Shown here one piece after another: positions 1-5,987 of a DNA stretch of 6,699 bases. The notes beneath the pieces were generated by a model. That model worked only from the letters and a program-made list of their open reading frames with translations. It did not search any database and was not told the origin of the DNA. Positions within the stretch are counted from its first letter, which is position 1; each line of letters opens with the position of its first letter. Source of the DNA: an archaeon (GTDB taxonomy: Archaea; Thermoproteota; Nitrososphaeria; Conexivisphaerales; UBA164). The stretch spans positions 1 through 6,699 of the forward strand of contig JAJZYL010000068.1 in assembly GCA_021798095.1 (NCBI GenBank), read 5' to 3'. The translations under genes and the position numbers were made by a program.

Positions 1-411
1 GTATGAAGGATCCACTTCAAGAAGCTTGATGAAGTACGAGCTTGCGCTCCCTTCATCGCCCACCTCCGCGCTGTGTATCCCAAGGAGGTTGAGGGCCTTA
101 ACGTAATTTGGATCTATATCTAACGCCTTCTTGAAATAGTCTATAGCCTCTTTCACCTTTTTCTTACGGCTATGGGCCATTCCCATGTAGAGCCAAGCCT
201 CCTTTTCCCCTCCATTCATTTCAGTGATTTTCTTCAGCAGCTTGATCCCATTACCGCTGTCCCCTTTGTCAACGTATGACTTGGCCAGCAGCATCAGGGC
301 CTGCTGGGAGTCACCATTCGCCTTAATGTATTCCTTGGCCAGCCTTATGGCCTTTCCGTAATCCTTATTCTTGTACATTTCCTGCGCCTGAGCTAGGATA
401 TCCGATTGCAC
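1..411 (-). CDS. TPR repeat protein, N-terminal part (C-terminus beyond window)
   Basis: The first 137 codons are visible and the frame runs off base 1, so the protein is C-terminally incomplete here. The translation is built of tetratricopeptide repeats, roughly residues 3-33, 37-66, 70-101 and 103-137. The third is the clearest, with the W-LY-G-A / A---F-KAL-IDP-Y pattern (residues 73-103). TPRs are helical protein-protein interaction scaffolds; no catalytic motif or signal peptide is visible. GTG at 409-411 is chosen because it begins just before the first repeat helix and an in-frame stop lies upstream at 442-444; no ATG precedes the repeats. It starts 23 bases after the HerA-like ATPase stop with no promoter in between, so it is probably the third gene of that operon. 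A role as adaptor for the ATPase/nuclease pair is an inference from position only. Confidence 0.8.
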   Translation of the reverse strand, partial: MQSDILAQAQEMYKNKDYGKAIRLAKEYIKANGDSQQALMLLAKSYVDKGDSGNGIKLLKKITEMNGGEKEAWLYMGMAHSRKKKVKEAIDYFKKALDIDPNYVKALNLLGIHSAEVGDEGSASSYFIKLLEVDPSY

Positions 412-434
412 AACGGTACTTGTAATGGTGAAAT

Positions 435-1922
435 TTATGTTTTACTATGGTTTATAGGCGGCTCAATAGGGGTTGGGCCGTTGAAGAAGAGCCTCGTGCT
501 TCCAAGCGTGACGAACTGGGCGTCGCGAACCGAAACGGTTACTGGCAGTTCCGCAACCACCTTTCCAAGCGCCAAGCAGTGCCTTCTGGGAAGGGTCCTC
601 ACTATCCCCTTGACCGTATCAGCATCAACGATAGCTGCCTGGGCTATCATTTCCAGGTCCCTTTCGTTAGTGAAATTGAACAGGAAGATGTTATCGGCCT
701 GCCTGTAGACGCTGGGTCCCAGCGCGTCTGGCTGATTCGTTATGAAGGTTGTAAATATGCCATAGTGCCTCATCCTCGTGATCAGGTCTTCCCAGTAAGT
801 GTCCCTGAGGTATAGATGAGCTTCCTCTGCGAACATAAATATCGGTGGAATCTCCTTTCCCTCTAAAAGGTCCAATAGCTTCGTGAGCACGATCTGGACA
901 AGTATACGCCTGGATAGCGATGATATGGTAGGAAGTGAGAAGATCATGGCAACACCTGACGGGAACTTGTTGATCGTATCCTTGAAGTCCACCGCTGAAA
1001 CTTCCGAATCTATAAATAGCCTTGTACTCATGAGAGAGTAATAACGCGAAAGCAACGCGTTCTTGACCATCTCGTTAGACTGCCAGTTCAGTATAGCGTC
1101 GTACAAACCTCTCATGTTGAGCCTTCCGTTTGCGACCAGGTGATCCCATATCTTCATGAACTCCCTGACCGTTATGCTCGGCGTGTCTAGCGCATGGGAA
1201 AGTATGTCTATGAAGACCCTTTTACCGAGGTACTTGAGTGTGAATCCCAGATTGGACCCGACCTGAAAGTTCTTCACCCTGTCGATGAATGGAGATGGCC
1301 CACCGTCCTTATTGAAGGAAATCCCGCCGTACTCGCCGTTTATATCGAAGACGACGACATATGCACCGTGGGCTATCAGCCCGGAGATCAGAAGCTTTGA
1401 AAGATGAGATTTACCGGATTCCTTCTTGCCGGTTATTATTGTAAGCCTTCCGTCCAGATCCTCACAGTCGATGCCGAAGCCCTCGCCTCCAATGGTGTTC
1501 CCTAAATCGATCCTATGGGCTTCAGGCCTGCTAACATACCTTATCATCCTGTCATATGGGAACCGCTGGATCCTGTTCTGCGCCCTGCTGGGCAACCAGT
1601 TTACATCATGAGATAGGGTTTGGCCATCAATCGAGGCCCTGATCTTACACCTTAGGACCCTGGCGTCCTTGATCATATAGGAAACGCTCTGGAGCTCATT
1701 AGGGTCATCTATCTTGCTCACCTCCGGATGAAATAGCTCATCCCTCAGGATTTCTTCGTCAACCCCCGGTGCGTCCATGTACGTCTCCTCATAGGCCTGG
1801 ATCAGCAGCGTCCTCAGATCAGAACCTTCTTCGATCGAAAGATATTCCCCTTTCCTTACCGTCTCATGAGGTAGCGCTAGTATGTCCATTTCATCGCCAT
1901 GCTTAGCCAGTATCCTCATCAT
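435..1922 (-). CDS. herA: HerA-like (DUF87/HAS-barrel) hexameric ATPase
   Basis: Predicted 495-residue FtsK/HerA-superfamily ATPase, a DNA-pumping motor that in archaea pairs with NurA in end resection of double-strand breaks. Residues about 12-140 fit a HAS-barrel domain, including GEYLSIEE and a long insert before the ATPase. Walker A is GKKESGKSH (165-173). DINGEYG (193-199) corresponds to the HerA D-x-x-GEY motif. Walker B is IFMFAEEAH (361-369). TRMRHYG (382-388) supplies candidate arginine fingers, and TNQP (395-398) fits the sensor strand. ATG codons lie at 1920-1922 and 1917-1919. The Shine-Dalgarno-like AGGTGA (1926-1931) is 3 bases from the first and 6 from the second, so translation may begin at the second. 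The gene starts 3 bases after the nurA stop, implying translational coupling. Whether it is the canonical HerA orthologue or a HerA-like paralogue cannot be decided here. Confidence 0.88.
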   Translation of the reverse strand: MMRILAKHGDEMDILALPHETVRKGEYLSIEEGSDLRTLLIQAYEETYMDAPGVDEEILRDELFHPEVSKIDDPNELQSVSYMIKDARVLRCKIRASIDGQTLSHDVNWLPSRAQNRIQRFPYDRMIRYVSRPEAHRIDLGNTIGGEGFGIDCEDLDGRLTIITGKKESGKSHLSKLLISGLIAHGAYVVVFDINGEYGGISFNKDGGPSPFIDRVKNFQVGSNLGFTLKYLGKRVFIDILSHALDTPSITVREFMKIWDHLVANGRLNMRGLYDAILNWQSNEMVKNALLSRYYSLMSTRLFIDSEVSAVDFKDTINKFPSGVAMIFSLPTISSLSRRILVQIVLTKLLDLLEGKEIPPIFMFAEEAHLYLRDTYWEDLITRMRHYGIFTTFITNQPDALGPSVYRQADNIFLFNFTNERDLEMIAQAAIVDADTVKGIVRTLPRRHCLALGKVVAELPVTVSVRDAQFVTLGSTRLFFNGPTPIEPPINHSKT

Positions 1923-1925
1923 AAA

Positions 1926-2867
1926 TCACCTTATATGCAGGCTTCCAAGCAGGACCCTGCGAATATCCTCCCCGAAGAGCACCTTTGAAGCACGAGAAGC
2001 GACCTTCCCCCTGACTCCCATCAGCTCGGCGTTCGAAAAAATTGATAGCAGATGCGCTATCTTGAGCGACTCCGGATAACCGTTGGACATTACCTCGCTC
2101 CTTTTTAAGGACGCAAAGGTAAGATCGGGTTCCAGCCCGTAGGGCAAATCGACCCTAAACACAAAACCATCGTCTGCAAACTTGACAAGATACTTCCTTC
2201 CATACTCCCCATGAGAGATAGAGTTTATCATTTCCGTGATATCAGCATACTTCATACCGTCGAGGCGGGCTAGGGCCGAATAAAACGGCCTTATGGGCCG
2301 CAGGTGCGTAGTCTTGCTTATTCCCATGAATTTGATGTTTTCCTTCCATCTATTCATGACCTGCGCAAGGGCGGCCGAGGATGGACCAAAGGAGGGAGAT
2401 TTCAAAGCGCCATCTACCATCACTATCCCTTTTCCCAAGGTTCTTGCAGCCCTTCCTATCGTCATAGCTTCCATATAGCTCCTAAGGAACCCCATGGCGA
2501 TCTGCTTATCCGCCACCATCATATACGCCGGTAGCCTTGCCCCCACAATGCCCCTTATCCTACCTATATTGTTAGGCCCAATATAGGCAATAAATGGGCC
2601 TAGACGATAGTACTTCCTCTTATTGTTTATTAAAAAGGAAGCGGCTGCCTTTACTGCATAAACGGAACCGCTCTCGGTTTCTGCTACGTTCAGGGCACTC
2701 GAATCTATTCCCACTACGTTCTCCTTTAATCCCTCAGAATTTATATTGTTAAATTCAATATCGAGTAGCTCCTCTTCCCAACCATCGAGCGGCCTTATCT
2801 CCTTATCTTCGTCTATATCGAAGATTATCTTCTGCCCGTTTAGATAGTCAATGCTCATTGCCCCCAT
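1926..2867 (-). CDS. nurA: NurA-domain 5'-3' nuclease
   Basis: Predicted 313-residue NurA nuclease, the RNase H-fold partner of HerA in archaeal DNA end resection. With ATG 2865-2867 as start, VGIDSSAL carries the motif I aspartate at residue 54, about where known archaeal NurA proteins have it. VMVDGAL (about 150-156) matches the second aspartate strand, GISKTTHLRP (about 182-191) the conserved K-x-T segment, and FVFRVDLPYG the C-terminal strand. The start is uncertain. ATG 2867 has an SD-like GGCGAT (2874-2879) 6 bases upstream and fits the family's N-terminal length. GTG 2921, GTG 2942, TTG 2990 and TTG 2999 are also in frame, and the last two fit a leaderless transcript from the TATA-like box at 3021-3028. 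The longest open frame, up to 3140, is rejected because it runs antisense through the divergent gene. First gene of the nurA-herA-TPR operon. Confidence 0.85.
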   Translation of the reverse strand: MGAMSIDYLNGQKIIFDIDEDKEIRPLDGWEEELLDIEFNNINSEGLKENVVGIDSSALNVAETESGSVYAVKAAASFLINNKRKYYRLGPFIAYIGPNNIGRIRGIVGARLPAYMMVADKQIAMGFLRSYMEAMTIGRAARTLGKGIVMVDGALKSPSFGPSSAALAQVMNRWKENIKFMGISKTTHLRPIRPFYSALARLDGMKYADITEMINSISHGEYGRKYLVKFADDGFVFRVDLPYGLEPDLTFASLKRSEVMSNGYPESLKIAHLLSIFSNAELMGVRGKVASRASKVLFGEDIRRVLLGSLHIR

Positions 2868-2973
2868 CAGCTCATCGCCCTGATCCTGGAAACTGGCAAT
2901 TTCACCATCTACTGTAGCCACTTCATTGCAGGCGCCGGCCACCGATATCGGCTCGCCATTATTAGAAGTAAAG

Positions 2974-2981
2974 TTTATTTG
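2974..2981 (+). promoter_or_regulatory. TATA-like box for the winged-helix gene
   Basis: TTTATTTG on the plus strand. A start about 25 bases downstream (near 3003) would leave a leader of about 28 bases to TTG 3031, with a purine run GGGGGG at 3016-3021 that could act as a weak ribosome binding site 9 bases before that codon. The match to the archaeal TATA consensus is moderate, and the stronger AT box at 3022-3029 could compete for this role. Confidence 0.35.
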
Positions 2982-2982
2982 A

Positions 2983-2999
2983 TTGCTCAATTTGAACAA
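2983..2999. promoter_or_regulatory. Operator-like palindrome, site 1 (one mismatch)
   Basis: TTGCTCAA, spacer T, TTGAACAA: a 17-bp inverted repeat with 7 of 8 pairs matching. It shares the left arm and odd centre with site 2 at 3031-3047; centres are 48 bp apart. It lies at the predicted transcription start of the nurA operon and just after the plus-strand TATA-like box, so a bound dimeric protein would be expected to repress both directions. Function is inferred; the repeat itself is directly visible. Confidence 0.7.
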
Positions 3000-3020
3000 C
3001 AATAGGTATGCTAAAGGGGG

Positions 3021-3028
3021 GATATAAA
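3021..3028 (-). promoter_or_regulatory. TATA-like box for the nurA-herA-TPR operon
   Basis: Read on the minus strand this is TTTATATC, a 7/8 match to the archaeal TATA consensus. The expected start lies near 2999, inside palindrome site 1. The palindrome site 2 half-site abuts it where TFB would contact DNA. TATA boxes are nearly symmetric, so the same AT box could also serve the plus strand. Confidence 0.5.
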
Positions 3029-3030
3029 TA

Positions 3031-3047
3031 TTGCTCAACTTGAGCAA
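3031..3047. promoter_or_regulatory. Operator-like palindrome, site 2 (perfect)
   Basis: TTGCTCAA, spacer C, TTGAGCAA: a perfect 8+8 inverted repeat with a one-base centre, the form expected for a dimeric winged-helix or HTH protein. It overlaps the start region of the plus-strand winged-helix gene and sits directly upstream of the minus-strand TATA-like box. Together with site 1 it makes a two-site divergent control region. Chance occurrence of two such near-identical palindromes within 65 bp is unlikely. Confidence 0.75.
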
Positions 3048-3429
3048 TAACAACAACAAGAGCCAAATAAAGATTAGGCTGAAAAAGGGGAGCTGGGAGA
3101 TCGAGGTGGAATGCCCTGAGGACAAGATAGACGAGGTCATCCCGAAGCTGCTTGCTAGCCTTCCAATGGGAAGCGTTCAGGAGGATAGGACGGCAATCAG
3201 CAGGGGGATCACCTGTAAGACGTTGTTAGAACAGCTATGGAAGGAAGGCTGGTTCCTTCAGGACAGGACGCTGTACGATGTCGATGAAGAGCTTGGACGG
3301 AGAGGGTACCATTATGACAAGTCGGCCGTCTCCCATTCCCTGACCGACCTGACGCGCGAGGGCGTCCTTACAAGGGTCGGGATGCCCAGAAGCTACAGGT
3401 ACCTCCAGAAGAAACCCCCGACGCTATAG
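3031..3429 (+). CDS. Small winged-helix DNA-binding protein, divergent from nurA
   Basis: Encodes about 132 residues. An N-terminal alpha/beta segment (12-45: IKIRLKKGSWEIEVECPEDK then a helix) precedes a polar linker and a C-terminal winged-helix domain (about 60-127). The latter contains TLLEQLWKEGWF, DVDEELGRRGYHYDKSAVSHSLTDL as the likely recognition region, and the REGVLTRVG...YRYL wing. No ATG exists before residue 46. The frame opens after a TAA at 3025, so the start is TTG 3031 or TTG 3040; a start further downstream would break the N-terminal domain. Its start lies inside palindrome site 2, and it is transcribed away from the nurA operon. The family resembles small archaeal proteins of unknown function. 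Role as auto-repressor and regulator of nurA-herA-TPR is an inference from layout. Confidence 0.75.
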   Translation: MLNLSNNNNKSQIKIRLKKGSWEIEVECPEDKIDEVIPKLLASLPMGSVQEDRTAISRGITCKTLLEQLWKEGWFLQDRTLYDVDEELGRRGYHYDKSAVSHSLTDLTREGVLTRVGMPRSYRYLQKKPPTL

Positions 3430-3441
3430 GTAGAACAGAGA

Positions 3442-3460
3442 TATTGTATACCACACAATA
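3442..3460. repeat. Short inverted repeat after the winged-helix gene
   Basis: TATTGT, 7-base spacer, ACAATA. It lies between the winged-helix stop (3429) and the end of the tnpB remnant (3466). It could be a subterminal hairpin of the decayed insertion element or a weak hairpin behind the winged-helix gene. The stem is AT-rich and short, so neither role is firm. Confidence 0.35.
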
Positions 3461-3465
3461 CTATC

Positions 3466-3835
3466 TTATGACTCAATCGGGTATGCTTCCCTGAGGGCTA
3501 TCCCCTTGCTGGTTCGTTAGCAAGCAGGGAAGTTGTTTCCTGTTTCATTGATATACGGCTAGCATCCATCTGATACCCCACCGTTGGCGTCTCCTAAGAC
3601 GTAAATTCGAACATGCCCATTCCTAATAACGCGCGTCGCAATACAGTTATTATTGCTTTGAAATCCCTTGGTGCGATGCATCTGCATCGAGGGCAGAGAA
3701 AGGTCATCTCCGAGAGGGTGGCCGTGTGGCTGGCATGGCAAAATTGGCACTCCTTAGTTGTGTACTCCATCAACAGAGCTGGTCAGTATGTCATTTTGCC
3801 TTGTCCTCCGCTCAACTTGATTCCAGCATATTTAA
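3466..3835 (-). pseudogene. tnpB: Decayed tnpB (IS200/IS605-type) C-terminal remnant
   Basis: The minus strand retains the C-terminal part of a TnpB RNA-guided nuclease. The reading TTKECQFCHA (cysteines at 3747-3749 and 3738-3740), then TLSEMTFLCPRC (3693-3695 and 3684-3686), gives the zinc ribbon. PRDFKAIITVLRR follows, with the last RuvC aspartate at 3663-3665; families usually have D-x-N-A, here DFKA. The frame then shifts: it hits TAG at 3594-3596, while the neighbouring frame continues as NGHVRIYVLGDANGGVSDGC to TAG 3559-3561, past TAA 3517-3519, to a final TAA at 3466-3468. Upstream, KLSGGQGKMTY, a TGA (3783-3785) and PALLMEY look like the segment preceding the zinc ribbon. The N-terminal two thirds are absent. 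The left boundary is approximate. It cannot make a working protein. Confidence 0.8.
3486..3532 (-). ncRNA. Three-way-junction structure, possible relic of a TnpB guide-RNA scaffold
   Basis: An outer 8-bp stem (3486-3493 with 3525-3532, CTTCCCTG/CAGGGAAG) encloses two side-by-side hairpins. One is a 3-bp GGG/CCC stem with a 4-base loop (3495-3504); the other is a 6-bp CTTGCT/AGCAAG stem with an 8-base loop (3505-3524). Only base 3494 is unpaired at the junction. It lies about 20 bases before the final stop of the tnpB remnant, on the strand and side where omegaRNA scaffolds overlap tnpB. The pairing is visible directly. The RNA assignment, and whether anything is still transcribed, is inference; it could instead be the DNA hairpin of the element's right end. 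Confidence 0.45.
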
Positions 3836-4017
3836 GTTTCGAGCTTGATTAAATTAGAGGCTTACCTGAACGCTAAAAGGGCGTCATATTGTCACCATCA
3901 AGCCCTTTAATGGCATTTCCACGAAGCCAGCATATATTTATACAAAACAGAAATTGCTTCGCTTGTCCTATAGCCCCCTAATGTTTTTATAAGGCTAAAT
4001 TGTATGGAATATAAAGA
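3836..4017. other. AT-rich intergenic region before the DUF373 gene
   Basis: No coding sequence is evident here. Visible items are an imperfect inverted repeat TAAAAGGGC (3874-3882) / GCCCTTTAA (3902-3910) with a 19-base loop, an AT-rich TATA-like element TATTTATA around 3935-3942, and the better-placed TATA box listed separately. The region may include the eroded left side of the tnpB element. Confidence 0.5.
3984..3991 (+). promoter_or_regulatory. TATA box for the DUF373-uppS operon
   Basis: TTTTTATA, centred about 30 bases before ATG 4018, so the transcript should start near 4013-4015 and be almost leaderless. No ribosome binding site precedes ATG 4018, which agrees. A second AT-rich box (TTTATA, 3937-3942) could give a longer leader of about 50 bases. 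Confidence 0.6.
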
Positions 4018-5154
4018 ATGGAAAACCAGATCCTAGTTCTTTCAGTGGACAGGGACAATGACGTGGGGGATAAAGCCTCCGTAGTTACTCCAGTGATCGG
4101 CCGGGAGGAGTGTTTGAAGGCCGCAGTTTCGCTTTCACTTGCCGATCCGGAGGAGGCCGATGCCAATGCTATAATGGGCGCTATAAAGGAGTATGATGAC
4201 CTTGTCAGTTCAGGCCGGAGCTGTCAGGTAGCGGTGGTGGCCGGCCAATCGAAGGGAGGGGTTACAGCGGACGAGAAGATAAGGGCTGAGGTCTCCCGGA
4301 TTAAGGAGAAAATAGGCTTCTCAGAAATCATGCTCGTCTCCGACGGGATCGAAGATGAATTGGTGATGCCTATACTGCTCTCCATCGCACCAATAATCTC
4401 CGTAAAGCGGGTCATAATCAAGCACAGCAAATCTGTCGAGGAGAGCTACATAGTGCTCGGGAAATACATCAGGATGGCGTTATACGATCCACGCTATTCG
4501 CGAATATTCCTTGGTATCCCTGGATCTATATTTCTGCTTTATGCAATAATGTACTTCACACCTTATCGAGACTTGGCGCCGTACCTGATCCTATTGGTAA
4601 TAGGCGCCGCATTCCTTGTACGTGGGTTCGACCTGGATAATTATGTAAGCAGGGCTAAAAACAGTCCATTCTCCCTTACCAAGTTCTTCGGGATAGTTTC
4701 CAGCGCGCTCCTAATCGTCATAGGGGTAATAGTTACGGCATCGGCCGTAGGCGGCACTCCCGTATATCAGCAACTCATTTCAAACGGTTTCACCAACTAT
4801 ACGGCGATCGAGTACCTGACTGGTTACGCCATTGTGAAGTTCGCGCCCTACCTCTGGATAGCGCTGGCTATTGATATATTTGTAAACGCATTCTATCACT
4901 CGATAAGGAGGAGTGCCCTGTTGGTTAAGGACCTGACCATCCTCGTATCGCTGGGCCTGTTCTATTTACCTCTCTTGGACCTCGCCACGGTATTTATGAA
5001 TCCTAAGGAGGCTATTCTCCCCCCAATAATAATAATCCTGAGCGGCATAGCCGTTATAACCATCGTAGGATACGTCGGTTACAGCATTTACATTGGCAGA
5101 AGGGCTTCTGGTCATGAAAGCCCTATCCTGCATGACAGGAAGGAGCATGACTGA
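4018..5154 (+). CDS. DUF373 family membrane protein
   Basis: 378 residues. The soluble N-terminal half has the DUF373 signatures: LSVDRDNDVGDKA (8-20), PVIGREE (25-31), LADPEEADANAI (41-52), VAVVAGQSKGG (71-81), LVSDGIEDELVMPIL (106-120) and VKRVIIKHSK (129-138). The C-terminal half holds about six hydrophobic spans, near 163-181, 186-203, 223-243, 268-290, 304-324 and 334-357, followed by a short charged tail. The acidic DRDND and SDGxEDE clusters suggest a metal- or nucleotide-related site, but the biochemical function of this archaeal family is unknown to me. ATG 4018 fits the family N-terminus (VLsVDRD) and lies just after the predicted transcription start. It is the first gene of an operon with the cis-prenyltransferase 11 bases downstream, which hints at a role at the membrane in polyprenol metabolism (inference). 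Confidence 0.88.
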   Translation: MENQILVLSVDRDNDVGDKASVVTPVIGREECLKAAVSLSLADPEEADANAIMGAIKEYDDLVSSGRSCQVAVVAGQSKGGVTADEKIRAEVSRIKEKIGFSEIMLVSDGIEDELVMPILLSIAPIISVKRVIIKHSKSVEESYIVLGKYIRMALYDPRYSRIFLGIPGSIFLLYAIMYFTPYRDLAPYLILLVIGAAFLVRGFDLDNYVSRAKNSPFSLTKFFGIVSSALLIVIGVIVTASAVGGTPVYQQLISNGFTNYTAIEYLTGYAIVKFAPYLWIALAIDIFVNAFYHSIRRSALLVKDLTILVSLGLFYLPLLDLATVFMNPKEAILPPIIIILSGIAVITIVGYVGYSIYIGRRASGHESPILHDRKEHD

Positions 5155-5165
5155 AGACGTAGGTA

Positions 5166-5969
5166 ATGGCCCCAAAGTTTTCTTCAATTATCAGGGGAAT
5201 CTCGAGAGTACTCCTGATCGACAGGCTTTATGAACTGGTCCTAGAGAACGAGATAAGAGGCTATAGTGTGCCGAACCATATCGGCATAATAATGGACGGA
5301 AACAGGCGATGGGCTGAGAAAAAGGGATTGCCCAGCTTTATGGGTTATCTGAACGGATCAGATACTGCGGAGAACCTCCTCTATTGGTGTATGGATTATG
5401 GAATTAAGGTGGTAACCCTATACGCCCTTTCCCTTGAAAATCTGGACAGGGAAAAGGGACAGCTGGACATAATACTGAAGTCAATTTACGACAAGCTTCT
5501 AAAGCTTGAAAGTACGGGCTTGCTTCAGAAGAACGGGATACGCTTTATGGCCATAGGCCAGACATCCATGCTCCCCCAGTTCCTGAAAGATGAAGTGGAA
5601 AAGCTACGCGAGATGACCAAGGATAACGATAAGATGTTTTTGAACATCGCCATTGCTTACGGCGGGCATGATGAAATAGTGCAGGCTGTCAAGGGTATCC
5701 TGAGGGACTTTAAGGAGGGCAAGGTGGATATAGACAGGATAGATGATGACAGCTTCTCCAAGTACCTATTCACTGGTGACCTGAGCGAGCCTGAGCCGGA
5801 CCTTATAATAAGGACCTCCGGAGAGATGAGATTGAGCGGGTTCCTGCCGTGGCAATCCTCCTACAGCGAACTTATCTTCATAGACGAATACTGGCCTGAA
5901 CTAAGACGGATCGACCTGCTGCGCGCCATAAAAACCTATCAGGGGAGAAAGAGAAGGTTCGGGCGCTGA
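5166..5969 (+). CDS. uppS: Cis-prenyltransferase (undecaprenyl/polyprenyl diphosphate synthase family)
   Basis: 267 residues, normal length for the family, which condenses isopentenyl diphosphate onto an allylic primer in cis to make the long-chain polyprenyl diphosphate precursor of glycan lipid carriers. Motif I HIGIIMDGNRRWA (38-50) contains the catalytic Asp44. TLYALSLENL (84-93) matches the usual TLYAFSxENW. AYGGHDEI (164-171) follows, then PDLIIRTSGEMRLSGFLPWQSSYSEL (211-236) with the diphosphate-binding Arg216 and Arg222 and the metal-binding Glu235. Two departures are visible: the GHxxG motif reads GYLNG (60-64), so Tyr61 replaces the histidine, and Trp of ENW is Leu93. ATG 5166 is the only reasonable start because an in-frame TAG lies at 5160-5162. 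It follows the DUF373 gene by 11 bases and is probably cotranscribed. It converges on the next gene with an 18-base gap. Chain length cannot be read from sequence. Confidence 0.93.
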   Translation: MAPKFSSIIRGISRVLLIDRLYELVLENEIRGYSVPNHIGIIMDGNRRWAEKKGLPSFMGYLNGSDTAENLLYWCMDYGIKVVTLYALSLENLDREKGQLDIILKSIYDKLLKLESTGLLQKNGIRFMAIGQTSMLPQFLKDEVEKLREMTKDNDKMFLNIAIAYGGHDEIVQAVKGILRDFKEGKVDIDRIDDDSFSKYLFTGDLSEPEPDLIIRTSGEMRLSGFLPWQSSYSELIFIDEYWPELRRIDLLRAIKTYQGRKRRFGR

Positions 5970-5987
5970 CGGACGAGCTGTAAAAGT

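Noticed and set aside
447..815. Plus-strand open frame of 122 codons and other plus-strand frames within 435-2867
   Set aside because: They lie antisense to the herA and nurA genes, whose motifs are clear, and their translations show no domain pattern.
3008..3043. ATG at 3008 as start of the winged-helix gene
   Set aside because: It is out of frame and reaches a stop after 11 codons.
2868..3140. Extension of nurA upstream to 3140, giving a hydrophobic leucine-rich N-terminus resembling a membrane anchor
   Set aside because: The leucine run is the antisense of an AAC/AAG-rich stretch in the divergent winged-helix gene, and the extension crosses both palindromes and the TATA-like box. NurA family length fits a later start.
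3810..3820. GCTCAACTTGA, a partial copy of the operator palindrome
   Set aside because: Only the central 11 bases match, the outer arms differ, and it lies inside the tnpB remnant with no clear promoter; chance is a fair explanation.
3613..3852. Plus-strand open frame of 79 codons
   Set aside because: It is the antisense shadow of the tnpB remnant, whose zinc-ribbon and RuvC residues are recognisable on the minus strand.
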